64,000 nt of DNA from Sinorhizobium fredii USDA 257 (GCF_000265205.3 NC_018000.1:1240001-1304000), one strand, 5' to 3'. Counted from the stretch's first letter, positions 16,022 through 26,072 are shown. Notes: generated by a model not told the origin, from the letters alone. A program made the numbers and translations.

Positions 16022-18193
16022 ATGAGTAAGGTCGCTACTCTTGCCGCATGGGTCATCATATCCCTTTGCCTCGTCGCGCTCATCACGCTGCCCGTCAACC
16101 TGCAGACCCAGTTGATCGCAAGCGTGCTTGTCGTGACGTTCATGGCGCTTATCAAGCTCCTGGACGCGGGCGGCAAATGGCGGCTCATTGCGCTAGCCTT
16201 CGGTAGCGCCATGGTGCTGCGTTATGTCTATTGGCGTACGACGAGCACCTTGCCGCCGGTCAACCAGCCGGAGAATTTCATTCCGGGCTTCCTGCTTTAC
16301 CTAGCGGAAATGTACAGCGTCATGATGCTCGCCCTCAGCCTCTTCGTGGTGGCCATGCCGCTTCCGCCGCGGCCATCGCGTTCCGCGACGCCGGGCAAAT
16401 ACCCGAAGGTCGACGTTTTCGTGCCGTCCTATAACGAGGATGCGGACCTGCTTGCCAACACGCTTGCGGCGGCCAAGGGCATGGACTATCCGGCCGATAA
16501 GCTGACGGTTTGGCTGCTCGATGACGGCGGCACCTCGCAGAAGCGCAATTCCACCAATCTCGTCGACGCCCAGCGTGCGGCCGCACGACACCGGGAACTG
16601 CAGAAACTCTGCGAGGAGCTCGGCGTGCGCTATCTCACCCGCGACCGCAACGAGCATGCGAAGGCCGGCAATCTCAACAACGGGATGCTGCATTCGAACG
16701 GCGAGTTGATCGCCGTCTTCGATGCCGACCACGCTCCGGCGCGCGACTTCCTGCTCGAAACGGTCGGCTATTTCGAGGACGATCCGCGCCTGTTCCTGGT
16801 GCAGACGCCGCATTTCTTCCTCAACCCGGATCCGCTCGAGCGCAACCTCAGGACCTTCGAGAAGATGCCGAGCGAGAACGAGATGTTCTACGGCATCATC
16901 CAGCGCGGTCTCGACAAATGGAATGCCGCCTTTTTCTGCGGCTCGGCAGCCGTACTGCGGCGCAAGGCGCTGGAGGATACGAGCGGCTTCAGCGGACTGA
17001 GCATCACCGAGGACTGCGAGACGGCACTGGCACTTCACGGGCGCGGCTGGAACAGCGTCTATGTCGACCGTCCCCTGATCGCCGGATTGCAGCCGGCGAC
17101 GTTTGCAAGCTTCATCGGCCAGCGCAGCCGCTGGGCGCAGGGGATGATGCAGATCCTGATGTTCCGCTTCCCCTTGCTCAAGGGCGGCTTATCCATACCG
17201 CAGCGCCTCTGCTACATGTCGTCGACGCTGTTCTGGCTGTTTCCGTTCTCGCGGACGATCTTCCTCTTCGCGCCGCTTTTCTACCTGTTCTTCGATCTTC
17301 AGATCTTCACCGCCTCCGGCGGCGAGTTCCTCGCCTATACGCTCGTCTACATGCTCGTGAACCTGACGATGCAGAACTATCTCTACGGATCGTTCCGCTG
17401 GCCGTGGATATCCGAGCTCTACGAATATGCGCAGACCGTGCATCTGCTGCCGGCGGTCGTTTCGGTCCTGCTCAACCCGCGCAAACCGACATTCAAGGTG
17501 ACGGCAAAGGACGAGTCCGTCTTTGAGAGCCGGCTTTCCGAGATCAGTCGGCCGTTCTTCGTGATCTTCGCCGTCCTCCTTGTTGCCTCGGCGCTGGCCA
17601 TTTACCGGGTCTATACGGAGCCCTACAAGGCGGACATTACGCTCGTCGTCGGCGGCTGGAATCTTCTCAACCTCATCATGGCCGGCTGCGCACTCGGGGT
17701 CGTCTCCGAACGCGGCGAAAAGGCAGCCTCGCGGCGTGTGAAGGTCAGCCGGCGCTGCGAATTCTCGTTCGGCGAGCAGACATATCCCGCAACGATCGAG
17801 AACGTTTCGGCACACGGGGCGAGAGTCCAGGTCTATGGCCTTCCCACCGACGAGCTCCTCATCGATGTGAGAGGGCAGATCCGCTTCCAGCCCTATAGCG
17901 GCGACGGTACGTTCGAAACGCTGCCGGTCAAGATCAGGAATATCGAGACCGACGGCGATTTGACGATCGTCGGCTGCCGCTATCTGCCGGAAATCGCTCG
18001 CCACCATAGCCTGGTCGCCGACCTCATCTTCGCGAATTCCCAGCAGTGGAGCGAGTTTCAGCGCATGCGGCGCGGCAATCCAGGCCTGGTGCGAGGCACG
18101 CTCTGGTTCCTCTGGCTGGCCCTTTATCAGATGAGTCGCGGCCTCATCTATTTCTTCCGCAGCATAAAGTCCGAGGCGGGAGCGAACAAATGA
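16022..18193 (+). CDS. bcsA: Cellulose synthase catalytic subunit BcsA
   Basis: A 723-residue inner-membrane GT2 glycosyltransferase that polymerises UDP-glucose into beta-1,4-glucan and threads it through the membrane. Visible: N-terminal membrane helices, LLDDGG (D167-D168), DADH (D234, D236), TED (T329-D331) and the QRSRW motif (Q367-W371), then further helices. The C-terminal PilZ domain begins near residue 570: RRVKVSRR gives the RxxxR motif and ENVSAHGARV the (D/N)xSxxG motif, so activation by cyclic di-GMP is expected. Start ATG 16022 follows GGAAGG; a TTG at 16007 is less likely. The stop overlaps the bcsB start (ATGA). Confidence 0.96.
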   Translation: MSKVATLAAWVIISLCLVALITLPVNLQTQLIASVLVVTFMALIKLLDAGGKWRLIALAFGSAMVLRYVYWRTTSTLPPVNQPENFIPGFLLYLAEMYSVMMLALSLFVVAMPLPPRPSRSATPGKYPKVDVFVPSYNEDADLLANTLAAAKGMDYPADKLTVWLLDDGGTSQKRNSTNLVDAQRAAARHRELQKLCEELGVRYLTRDRNEHAKAGNLNNGMLHSNGELIAVFDADHAPARDFLLETVGYFEDDPRLFLVQTPHFFLNPDPLERNLRTFEKMPSENEMFYGIIQRGLDKWNAAFFCGSAAVLRRKALEDTSGFSGLSITEDCETALALHGRGWNSVYVDRPLIAGLQPATFASFIGQRSRWAQGMMQILMFRFPLLKGGLSIPQRLCYMSSTLFWLFPFSRTIFLFAPLFYLFFDLQIFTASGGEFLAYTLVYMLVNLTMQNYLYGSFRWPWISELYEYAQTVHLLPAVVSVLLNPRKPTFKVTAKDESVFESRLSEISRPFFVIFAVLLVASALAIYRVYTEPYKADITLVVGGWNLLNLIMAGCALGVVSERGEKAASRRVKVSRRCEFSFGEQTYPATIENVSAHGARVQVYGLPTDELLIDVRGQIRFQPYSGDGTFETLPVKIRNIETDGDLTIVGCRYLPEIARHHSLVADLIFANSQQWSEFQRMRRGNPGLVRGTLWFLWLALYQMSRGLIYFFRSIKSEAGANK

Positions 18194-20529
18194 AGCACGT
18201 GCTCGCACTCCTGATGATGTTCTTGGCCGGGTCGCAGGCGGCGGCACAGCCCTCCCCCTTCGACATGTCGGGCGAGCGCCCCGCCGAACAGCCTGCCGCG
18301 CCGCCGGTGGAAAAGGCGCCGCAAAGACGTGACGCCGAGCAAAGCTCCGGCAGCACCGAGGCGAGCGCGCCTCACCCGGCGGCCGAGCCGTTCCGGCGCT
18401 TCATCCTGCCGTTTCCGACCTTGTCGCTCGCCGGTGAAGCGGACGAGCGCGCCTGGTCCATCTATCTGACGCCGGCGCAGGCTGCAGCCGGCCGCAAACT
18501 CACCTTTGCCTATCAGAACGCGATCGTCGTTGCGCCCGAGACATCCGTCCTGTCCGTTCTGGTGAACGGCAAACTTATCGGCGAAGCACCGGTCCAGGCC
18601 GCCGACGAGCCGCACGACCGTAGCTACGACATACCGCCGGGCCTGCTGCGTACCGGGTCGAACGAGATCCGCTTCCGGGCTCGGCACCGACATCGAACCG
18701 ACTGCACGATCCAGTCGACCTACGAACTCTGGACAGAGATAGCCTCCGACACCGCCTTCATCGCGTTCGAGGGGGAGCAGCCCAGAGCCTTGAGCGCGAT
18801 CGAGGACATTCAGGCGATCGGTACAAACGAGAGCGGGCGAACCCAGTTTAATATCGTGGTGCCCGCTCTGGAGCAGCCGAGCCGCGTGCCGGTATTGATG
18901 CGGCTGGCTCAGGGCCTTGCCTTGCTCGGACGCATGCCGGCCCAATCGATCGTCTTTAGCCGCGACATGCCGGACCTCGACAAGCCTGGCGAACTGACGA
19001 TTCTTGCCGGCACGGCAACGGAACTCCAGCCTCTCCTCCTCTCGCTGCCGGCCGAGGCGGCGACCAGCACGGTTGCCGTCTTCGCCGAATCCGAGACTGA
19101 ACATGCGCCGGTTCTCGTCCTCAGCGGCCCCGACTGGGCGGCCGTAGCGGCAGCGATCGAAACGGTCACCGCGGCCACGGAGCGCCCCTCGGATATCTCG
19201 CGCGACGTCATCAAAACGGAACGCTGGCGGCTGCCGCAAACGCCGCTGATATTTTCCGGCAAGAGGCTGCGTTTTTCCGAACTGGGCGTCGCCACAAGCG
19301 AGTTTCCCGGCCGCCGGTTCCGGACGGCTCTCCAGGTGGCAATTCCTTCCGACTTTTATGCCGATGCTTATGGCGAGGCCACCATCCTCCTCGATGCGGC
19401 CTATACGGAGGTGGTGCGCCCCGGCAGCCGGATCGACGTCTACGTGAACGGCAACATAGCCACGACGGTTGCGCTCGGAGCGTCATCAGGCGGGATCCTT
19501 CGTCATCTGCCGATCAATGTGACGCTGCGGCATTTCCGTCCCGGAGCCAATCTCATTGAACTGGAAGCTGTCCTGCTGACCGAAGCCGACAAAGTATGCG
19601 CGCCCGGAACCGCCGCTTCTTCCGAGCCGCGCTTCGCCCTGTTCGACACGTCGGAATTTGCGATGCCGGATTTCGCCCGCGTCGCACGACGCCCCGATCT
19701 GGCCGCAACGTCCGGCTCGGCCTATCCCTACCGAGGCAGCGCCGATCCGGTGGCGCTCTATATCGACAGGGCCGATGCAGACACGCTTTCGGCGGCCGGC
19801 ACCTTCATCGCGAGACTGGCAGTTGCCGGCGGACGGCCGATGCAGGTGGAGACGATCGCCGATCCGCTCGTCGCTGACGGCAGGCAGGCGCTGTTCATCG
19901 GCGCCATGCCGCAGCTCCCGAAGATGGTGCTGACGCAGGCCGGGATCGACACGGCCACTCAGGCGACCTGGGGGAGCGCGAAGGACGTTGCCCAGGGGCG
20001 CAACACACAGACCGCGCTCGATGAGTGGCAGACGCGCTTGAAGGGCGGTGGCTGGCGCAGCGCCATCGTCGATGTCGAGAGTTGGATCAAGGACAATTTC
20101 GACATTTCCTTGAATTCGCTGCGGCTGATACCGGAGGCCGAGGCGCCCTTCGCTCCGCCAGACACGGCGACCCTTCTGGTGGCGCAATCGGCCAATCCGG
20201 CTGAGAACGCCACCTGGACGGTGGTGGCAGCTCCCTCGCCGAAGTTGCTGCGCGAGGGCGTGGCCGCGATCGCCGACACATCCCGATGGAGTGAGATGTC
20301 CGGGCACATTGCGACCTACGAGCCAGTCGACGACAAGCTGACCACCACTCCGGCTCGTCGCTTCAGCCTGGTCGAGACGCAGCCGCGGTCCTTTTGGAAC
20401 TATCGCCTGATCGCAGCGAACTGGCTGTCGACGAACATCCTCTTCTATGCGGTACTGCTCGTCAGCCTTGCAGTGATGCTCGGCCTGGCAACCGCCGTGC
20501 TGCTTGGCAAACTGGGGCGCCGACCATGA
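18190..20529 (+). CDS. bcsB: Cellulose synthase periplasmic subunit BcsB
   Basis: A 779-residue protein with an N-terminal signal peptide (MKHVLALLMMFLAGSQAAA), a Pro/Ala-rich linker, a large periplasmic beta-rich body with two carbohydrate-binding-like repeats, and one C-terminal membrane anchor (ILFYAVLLVSLAVMLGLATAVLL) that docks on BcsA. It guides the nascent glucan across the periplasm and is needed for synthase activity. The first repeat is seen around FILPFPTLSLAGEADERAWS, the second around IPSDFYADAYGEATILLDAAY. Start ATG at 18190 overlaps the bcsA stop; the end overlaps bcsZ in the same way, so translation is coupled. Confidence 0.94.
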   Translation: MKHVLALLMMFLAGSQAAAQPSPFDMSGERPAEQPAAPPVEKAPQRRDAEQSSGSTEASAPHPAAEPFRRFILPFPTLSLAGEADERAWSIYLTPAQAAAGRKLTFAYQNAIVVAPETSVLSVLVNGKLIGEAPVQAADEPHDRSYDIPPGLLRTGSNEIRFRARHRHRTDCTIQSTYELWTEIASDTAFIAFEGEQPRALSAIEDIQAIGTNESGRTQFNIVVPALEQPSRVPVLMRLAQGLALLGRMPAQSIVFSRDMPDLDKPGELTILAGTATELQPLLLSLPAEAATSTVAVFAESETEHAPVLVLSGPDWAAVAAAIETVTAATERPSDISRDVIKTERWRLPQTPLIFSGKRLRFSELGVATSEFPGRRFRTALQVAIPSDFYADAYGEATILLDAAYTEVVRPGSRIDVYVNGNIATTVALGASSGGILRHLPINVTLRHFRPGANLIELEAVLLTEADKVCAPGTAASSEPRFALFDTSEFAMPDFARVARRPDLAATSGSAYPYRGSADPVALYIDRADADTLSAAGTFIARLAVAGGRPMQVETIADPLVADGRQALFIGAMPQLPKMVLTQAGIDTATQATWGSAKDVAQGRNTQTALDEWQTRLKGGGWRSAIVDVESWIKDNFDISLNSLRLIPEAEAPFAPPDTATLLVAQSANPAENATWTVVAAPSPKLLREGVAAIADTSRWSEMSGHIATYEPVDDKLTTTPARRFSLVETQPRSFWNYRLIAANWLSTNILFYAVLLVSLAVMLGLATAVLLGKLGRRP

Positions 20530-21569
20530 GATACCTGTTGATATTCGCGCTCCTTATGGTGGTGTTAGTCAGACCGGTCGAAGCGGATGAGAGGCAGGCA
20601 AGTGTGAAGGCCGACGCCTGGGTGGAGTACAAGTCAAAGTTCCTCGATTCGAGCGGGCGCATCCTCGACGATGCCAATGGCAATGTCAGCCACAGCGAGG
20701 GACAGGGATACGGCCTGCTCCTGTCGTTCCTGGCAAACGAACCTGCCGATTTCGAGCAGATCTGGTCCTTCACCCGTCGCGAGCTTCTGTTGCGCGACGA
20801 CGGGCTGGCCGCCTGGAAATGGAGCCCGGATGTTGATCCCCATGTGACCGACGTCAACAACGCGACGGACGGCGACATCCTGATTGCATATGGTTTGGCG
20901 CTCGCTGCTGAGCGCTGGAGCCGAAGTGACTATTCGCAGGCGGCAGTCACGATCGCCAAGGCTATTCTCGACAAGACCGTCATCGATCACGGCGGGCGCA
21001 CACTGCTGCTGCCCGGCGTCGCGGGGTTTTCCGCCTCTGATCGCGACGATGGCCCCGTCATCAATCCCTCCTACTGGGTCTTCGAAGCACTGCCCGTGCT
21101 CGACCGCGTGGTTCCTTCGCCGAAATGGCGGGCGCTCGGAGCGGACGGCAAGGCAATGATCCAGGCCATGAAATTCGGTCCGCAGGACATGCCGGCCGAT
21201 TGGGTGAGCGCCAAAACGACACTCAAACCGGCCGCCGGATTTCCGCGCGAATTCGGTTTCAATGCCCTGCGCATACCGCTTTACGTTATGCGCGCGGAAC
21301 AAGCGGACCGTGAGTTGCTGCTGAGGCTGCAACGTGGAATGTCAGGCCCGGATGGCGAGCTTGTGACCCGCGATCTCGAAACCGGGGCGGTGCGCGCGAC
21401 GCTGACGGATCCCGGTTATCGGTTTATTAACCATATTCTGGCCTGTGTGCTTGAAGGCACCAAGGTGCCAGAGGACGCCAAGGCGTTCCACCCGACGCAA
21501 TATTACCCTTCGACCCTGCACCTGCTGGGACTGTCTTTCGTGGAGGAAAAGCATCCGGAGTGTTTATGA
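20526..21569 (+). CDS. bcsZ: Endo-1,4-beta-glucanase BcsZ (GH8)
   Basis: A 347-residue exported cellulase with a 20-residue signal peptide (MRYLLIFALLMVVLVRPVEA). The GH8 acid/base glutamate is in SHSEGQGYG (E58), and a second conserved acidic motif is NNATDGDILIAYGLALA. In cellulose operons this enzyme trims or untangles the nascent chain in the periplasm and is needed for normal fibre formation. Called celC in Rhizobium, where a homologue helps root-hair entry. ATGA overlaps at both ends tie it to bcsB and the TPR gene. Confidence 0.93.
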   Translation: MRYLLIFALLMVVLVRPVEADERQASVKADAWVEYKSKFLDSSGRILDDANGNVSHSEGQGYGLLLSFLANEPADFEQIWSFTRRELLLRDDGLAAWKWSPDVDPHVTDVNNATDGDILIAYGLALAAERWSRSDYSQAAVTIAKAILDKTVIDHGGRTLLLPGVAGFSASDRDDGPVINPSYWVFEALPVLDRVVPSPKWRALGADGKAMIQAMKFGPQDMPADWVSAKTTLKPAAGFPREFGFNALRIPLYVMRAEQADRELLLRLQRGMSGPDGELVTRDLETGAVRATLTDPGYRFINHILACVLEGTKVPEDAKAFHPTQYYPSTLHLLGLSFVEEKHPECL

Positions 21570-23725
21570 AGTTTCCAGTCATAGCGTTCGCAGGAGTGAC
21601 CGCGACGGTGATCGGCATCGCCGGCCTCGCCGACGGCGACCAGCTGCGCAAGGGCTTTGGAGACCTCATGGCCAGTGCCGCACCGGAGCTGGCCGCTACC
21701 TTCGGCAACGATAGCGGAAAAGCCGCCAGAGAGACCGGTTCGCGCGAGGTCGCGCAGGCGCAGACGCCGCCACAAGCAGATGCGCCTCCGGCCGATGAGC
21801 CGCCGGCGGTCGACGAATCGGCGCTGCGCTATTTCGCCAGCCAGGGCGACACTGCCCGTCTGCAGGCGGAAATTTCGCGTCTTAGAGCCCTCTATCCAAA
21901 CTGGACCCCTCCGCAGGACCCCTTGGCCGTCCCTCGCAACAAGGACATACAGCTCGAATCCATGTGGCAGCTTTATTCGGAAAGCCGCTACGCGGAGGTA
22001 CGCAGAGCGATTGCCGACCGGCAGACAAGAGAGGCCGGTTGGCAGCCGCCAGCCGATCTCCTCGAGCGCCTTGACGTCGCCGAGGCTCGCGCTAGGCTCA
22101 TCAATGCCTCCGATCTCAAACAACATGAGACCGTCATTCAGGTCGGCGCCAACACGCCCATCCTGCTCACTTGCAGCGAGGTGGATGTGCTTTGGCGCGT
22201 TGCCGAGGCTTTTGCGGCAACGAAGCGCGACGGTCGGGCGCGCGATGCCTATCTCTACATTCTGAAGAATTGCGACAGCGAACCGGAGCGGCTCGCCACC
22301 CTGCAGAAAGCTGCTGCCGCCCTGCCCTATGCCATTGTCCAGGAACTGCTTTCCTACGAGAGACCGAACGCCTCCGGAGCGCTGGAATTCGAAAGCATCC
22401 GCGACGACCTCTCCCGTCGCTTTGTCGCCGAGGGCGAAGACGACGCAACACTCACCGTCGACCCGAAATATCTGCAGCGGCTCGAACGGCTCGTCGAGAC
22501 GCAACGTATGGCGTCGGATGCGCTGCTGCTCGGCTGGTACCAACTGCGCCGCAAGAACATGAGCGCGGCGGAGCAATGGTTCCGGCGTGCGCGCGACAAG
22601 CAGGATTCCGCCTCCGCCTCGCAGGGGCTGGCGCTCACCTTGATCGACCGCAAGGCCCCGGAAGAAGCCGAGAAGGTGCTCTATCGCTGGCGCGAAGCTT
22701 CGGCCGACGCGCACGCGACCTATATGGCGGCGACCGCCAATCTGCTGGCGATCGAACCGCCGGTCGCTCTCGCCGGCGAAGTCCTCCAGCGCATAGCGCA
22801 AGAGACGATGAAGGCGCGCGACCCGGCAACGGCGCAGCAGTTCGGCTGGTATGCCCGAACGCTGGGTCAGCCGCAGACGGCCCTTCAATGGTTTTCGACG
22901 GCACTGCGCTGGAAGCCGGATGATGAGCCGTCGGCCTATGGTCTGGCGATCACCCGTCAACAGCTCGGCGACACAGCCGGCGCGGCCGAGATCCAGCGGC
23001 TTTGGGCGGGACGTTCGGAGCGGATCGCTCGCCTCGGCGAGCCGGAAAAGCCGGCGGAGGCAGGCCAGGTCCCAGGCCCCGCGGCGCAACGCGCACAGCC
23101 GATCGCACCGGAAAGTCGACGCCCGGCCGTCGATGTCGTTCGTCGTCAAACCGGTCTGCCTGCCCGCGTCGGCACTTCGCCGCGTCAACTCGTGCGAAGG
23201 CCGCTCGGGTGCCGCGAGACGCTGGACCCGAACCGGCTGCCGCCGCAGGCGGCGCTGGCGCGGGGATGGTGCCTGATGGACATGAACCGTCCCCTCGAAG
23301 CAGCCGGGGCCTTCGAGGTTGCGCTGCGCGCCTCCGCGTCTGCGGTCAGGGAAGATGCCGCCTACGGCCAGAGTCTGGCCTATCTCCGCGCCGGGCTGAC
23401 CGGCAAGGCGGCCGTCGCCGCGACGAAGTCGCCGCAAAGCCGTGCGCGCGTGGCCGAACTGCAGACCGCCATACTGACCGACCGTGCGATCGCCGCCTTC
23501 GACGCCGGCCGATACCGGGAGACCCTGATATTTCTCGATCAGTTGAGGCGGATTTCCAGCGAGCGCACCGACCTGATGGTGCTGCGCGGCTATGCCCATC
23601 TAAGGCTCAACCGCTTTGCCGAGGCGAAACGCATATTCGAAGCAGCCGCCGCGACCGGCAACCGGGACGCCCGGCGAGGTCTTGCGGACGTCAATAGGGA
23701 GCAGGAGGTCTGGCCGAACAAGTAG
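21566..23725 (+). CDS. TPR protein of the cellulose operon (BcsK-like)
   Basis: A 719-residue protein with an N-terminal hydrophobic segment, then tetratricopeptide-like helical repeats over most of its length (for example ALLLGWYQLRRKNMSAAEQWFRRARD and the C-terminal DLMVLRGYAHLRLNRFAEAKRIFEAAAA). It resembles the TPR half of BcsC, but no C-terminal 16-strand beta-barrel can be seen and the length is well short of BcsC (about 1,150), so the export channel is missing or encoded elsewhere. Such stand-alone TPR proteins in rhizobial operons have been called BcsK. Start ATG 21566 overlaps the bcsZ stop; an in-frame GTG lies 6 bp upstream. A Pro/Arg-rich linker around residues 490-560 separates two repeat blocks. 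Confidence 0.8.
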   Translation: MKFPVIAFAGVTATVIGIAGLADGDQLRKGFGDLMASAAPELAATFGNDSGKAARETGSREVAQAQTPPQADAPPADEPPAVDESALRYFASQGDTARLQAEISRLRALYPNWTPPQDPLAVPRNKDIQLESMWQLYSESRYAEVRRAIADRQTREAGWQPPADLLERLDVAEARARLINASDLKQHETVIQVGANTPILLTCSEVDVLWRVAEAFAATKRDGRARDAYLYILKNCDSEPERLATLQKAAAALPYAIVQELLSYERPNASGALEFESIRDDLSRRFVAEGEDDATLTVDPKYLQRLERLVETQRMASDALLLGWYQLRRKNMSAAEQWFRRARDKQDSASASQGLALTLIDRKAPEEAEKVLYRWREASADAHATYMAATANLLAIEPPVALAGEVLQRIAQETMKARDPATAQQFGWYARTLGQPQTALQWFSTALRWKPDDEPSAYGLAITRQQLGDTAGAAEIQRLWAGRSERIARLGEPEKPAEAGQVPGPAAQRAQPIAPESRRPAVDVVRRQTGLPARVGTSPRQLVRRPLGCRETLDPNRLPPQAALARGWCLMDMNRPLEAAGAFEVALRASASAVREDAAYGQSLAYLRAGLTGKAAVAATKSPQSRARVAELQTAILTDRAIAAFDAGRYRETLIFLDQLRRISSERTDLMVLRGYAHLRLNRFAEAKRIFEAAAATGNRDARRGLADVNREQEVWPNK

Positions 23726-23815
23726 TAGGCGGCGCCTCCGATTGCGATGCCCCTGGGCTTCCCCGCCAGCTGCCCTACTTGCTTAGCAAGGCTTCTCCCC
23801 AATGAAGGTTGCGCC

Positions 23816-23989
23816 ATGCTCAAGTGGGCTCTTATTTTCCTCGTCATATCGCTGATTACGGGTTTTCTCGGCTTTTCCGGCGTCTCCGCCGCAACGGCAG
23901 GCATCGCCAAGATCCTCTTCTACTTGGCACTGGTCATATTCCTGATCTTCCTGATCCTTGCCCTCATGGCCGGCAGCGCCGTGGTGTAG
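23816..23989 (+). CDS. DUF1328 small membrane protein
   Basis: A 57-residue protein made of two hydrophobic helices: [22 protein letters not shown] and [21 protein letters not shown], with the family-typical [16 protein letters not shown] turn. DUF1328 (YtjA-like) proteins are common in proteobacteria and often stress-induced; their function is unknown. ATG 23816 chosen over the upstream ATG at 23747 because the short form has exactly the family length. A small dyad CTTGC-TTA-GCAAG (23778-23790) lies just upstream. Confidence 0.85.
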   Translation: MLKWALIFLVISLITGFLGFSGVSAATAGIAKILFYLALVIFLIFLILALMAGSAVV

Positions 23990-24038
23990 CCTCATCTTGC
24001 CCTAGACCCCTTCGGAGAGGCACAAGGGCGGTCTGAAG

Positions 24039-26072
24039 GTGCGGGGCTTAGAGGATAAGATCTTGAGGTTTTCGCGGAGAGCTGGCCAGGACCAGGACCA
24101 AGCCGCCGGCCGATCGATGCAGATCGCACTCGCGCCGGGATCGGCAGCGATCGCGCAGCCTTCCCGGCTTCCGACGCTTGCCGCAACGGCCGCGACGGTT
24201 GCCGTTCTCTATTTCGCCAGCGAAGTGTTTCTTCCATTGGCGATCGCCCTTCTGCTCACCTTCGCACTGGCGCCCGTGGTTTCGCGGCTGCGGAGAGCCG
24301 GTTTGCCCCGCTCGGTCGCCGTTATCGGGACGGTCGCGACAGCCTTCCTGTTCCTCTCCGCATTCAGCGCCATCCTGGCCGTGCAGGTCAGCGAAGTTGC
24401 GCAGAACCTTCCTACCTATCAATACAACATCATCGAGAAGATCAGGGGACTGAAGGAGGCGGGATCGGAAAGCCAGATTCTCGAACGCCTAGGTCGCGTC
24501 GTGGAAAGGATCAGCACCGAAATCAGCCGTCCCAAGCCCGAAACGCGCGTATCGCCCGAGCCGCCCCCTGAGCAAAAACCGCTTCTCGTGGAGATATTTT
24601 CTCCTGAGCGCCCGATCGAAACGCTGAGGAATATCATCGATCCCCTGCTCGGGCCGCTGGCCACGGCTGGTCTGGTCATTGTCGTCGTCATCTTCATGCT
24701 TTTCGAAAGGGAGGAATTGCGCGACCGCTTCATCCGGCTGGTCGGCTATGGCGACCTGCACCGAACGACCGAAGCCCTGCAGGACGCCGGCGCGCGGGTC
24801 GGCCAGTATCTGCTCATGCAGATGGTGGTGAACATCACCTATGGGATACCGCTTGCCATCGGCCTCTGGTTGCTTGGCATACCGAATGCGGTCCTCTGGG
24901 GAATGCTCGCCATCGTGCTCCGCTTTGTCCCTTATATCGGCCCCGTCATCGCGGCAGTCCTTCCCCTCTTCCTCGCCTTCGCTGCGGCTCCCGGTTGGAG
25001 CCTGCTGGTGTGGACGGCCGCCCTGTTCATTGTCCTCGAACTCCTCAGCAACAATGTCGTCGAACCCTGGCTTTACGGTTCGCGGACCGGCCTTTCGCCG
25101 CTTGCGATCATCGTCTCCGCGATTTTCTGGGCCTGGCTCTGGGGTCCGGTTGGACTGGTGCTGTCGACGCCGCTGACAGTTTGCCTCGTGGTGCTCGGCC
25201 GCCATGTCCCGCAGTTCGAGTTCCTCGAAATCCTGTTGGGCAACGAGCCAGTGCTCGATCCCAAGGAGCGGCTCTATCAACGCTTGCTGGCCGGCGATCC
25301 GGATGAGGCGACCGACAACGCTGAAGAAATGCTCGAGGAGAAATACCTCGTCGAATTCTACGATACGGTGGCAATTCCCGCCCTGCTGCTCGCCGAACAC
25401 GACCGCGCCCGCGGCGCACTCATCGATCTGCAGGCGGAGCAGATTGCCCAGAGCGCGCGAACGCTCGTCGCCAATCTCGAGGAAATCGCCAGCGAAGAGG
25501 AAGAAGAGGATGAGGAAGAAGACGCCGGCGAAGAGACCGGCGACGGAGACGATCAGACCGACGACTATGATTTGCCTCTCGGAGATGGGAAATCCGTCCT
25601 CTGCATCGGCGGACGCGGCGATCTCGACGATGTGACGGCGGCAATGCTCGCCCAGGTTATCCGCATCCAAGGAGCGGACGTGGCCTCCGCGAGCCATAAG
25701 GACCTGAAGCCGGGCACGATCCGAACCCTTCCCTTCCCGGGGCGCAACGCGATCCTCGTGAGCTTTCTCGATCAGGATTCGCTGCGTCATGCCAAGTTCA
25801 TCGTGCGACGACTGAAACGCATTGCGCCGCTGGCGCGGATCGGCATCGTGCTCTGGCGGGAGGACGGTGCGTCAAGAGCCGACCTGGTCGAAGAGTTGCA
25901 GGCGGATTTTGTTGTGCCTGCAATCGCCGAGGCCGTGCGTGAGGCCCTTTCCGACGCGGTCGCCCGGCCATTGAAGGCGGTGCGGGCGAAGATTGCCCCG
26001 CGTCACCAGGCGCGCAGACGGCGGGGCTCGGCAGCAGCGAAAGCAGCTCCCGCCGACCAGGACGCGGTATAG
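24039..26072 (+). CDS. AI-2E/PerM-family membrane protein with acidic linker and C-terminal domain
   Basis: A 677-residue protein. Residues about 40-390 are the AI-2E transporter family core: two N-terminal helices (TVAVLYFASEVFLPLAIALLLTFALAP), a cytoplasmic segment, then helices around FVPYIGPVIAAVLPLFLAF and ELLSNNVVEPWLYGSRTGLSPLAIIVSAIFW, a highly typical signature. Beyond about residue 400 lies an extra soluble part, including a very acidic stretch near residues 487-512 (rich in E and D) and a small alpha/beta domain (SVLCIGGRGDLDDVTAAMLAQVI...). The family contains antiporters and exporters; a role in AI-2 export is established only for few. Start GTG 24039 is weakly supported; a TTG at 24063 is possible. 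Confidence 0.83.
   Translation: MRGLEDKILRFSRRAGQDQDQAAGRSMQIALAPGSAAIAQPSRLPTLAATAATVAVLYFASEVFLPLAIALLLTFALAPVVSRLRRAGLPRSVAVIGTVATAFLFLSAFSAILAVQVSEVAQNLPTYQYNIIEKIRGLKEAGSESQILERLGRVVERISTEISRPKPETRVSPEPPPEQKPLLVEIFSPERPIETLRNIIDPLLGPLATAGLVIVVVIFMLFEREELRDRFIRLVGYGDLHRTTEALQDAGARVGQYLLMQMVVNITYGIPLAIGLWLLGIPNAVLWGMLAIVLRFVPYIGPVIAAVLPLFLAFAAAPGWSLLVWTAALFIVLELLSNNVVEPWLYGSRTGLSPLAIIVSAIFWAWLWGPVGLVLSTPLTVCLVVLGRHVPQFEFLEILLGNEPVLDPKERLYQRLLAGDPDEATDNAEEMLEEKYLVEFYDTVAIPALLLAEHDRARGALIDLQAEQIAQSARTLVANLEEIASEEEEEDEEEDAGEETGDGDDQTDDYDLPLGDGKSVLCIGGRGDLDDVTAAMLAQVIRIQGADVASASHKDLKPGTIRTLPFPGRNAILVSFLDQDSLRHAKFIVRRLKRIAPLARIGIVLWREDGASRADLVEELQADFVVPAIAEAVREALSDAVARPLKAVRAKIAPRHQARRRRGSAAAKAAPADQDAV

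Noticed and set aside
21503..23599. 698-codon minus-strand frame across the cellulose TPR gene
   Set aside because: Arg/Gly-rich shadow of a high-GC gene; the plus strand has the TPR repeats and ATGA coupling.
24489..25790. 433-codon minus-strand frame across the AI-2E-type gene
   Set aside because: Antisense shadow with biased composition and no motifs; the plus strand shows clear membrane helices.
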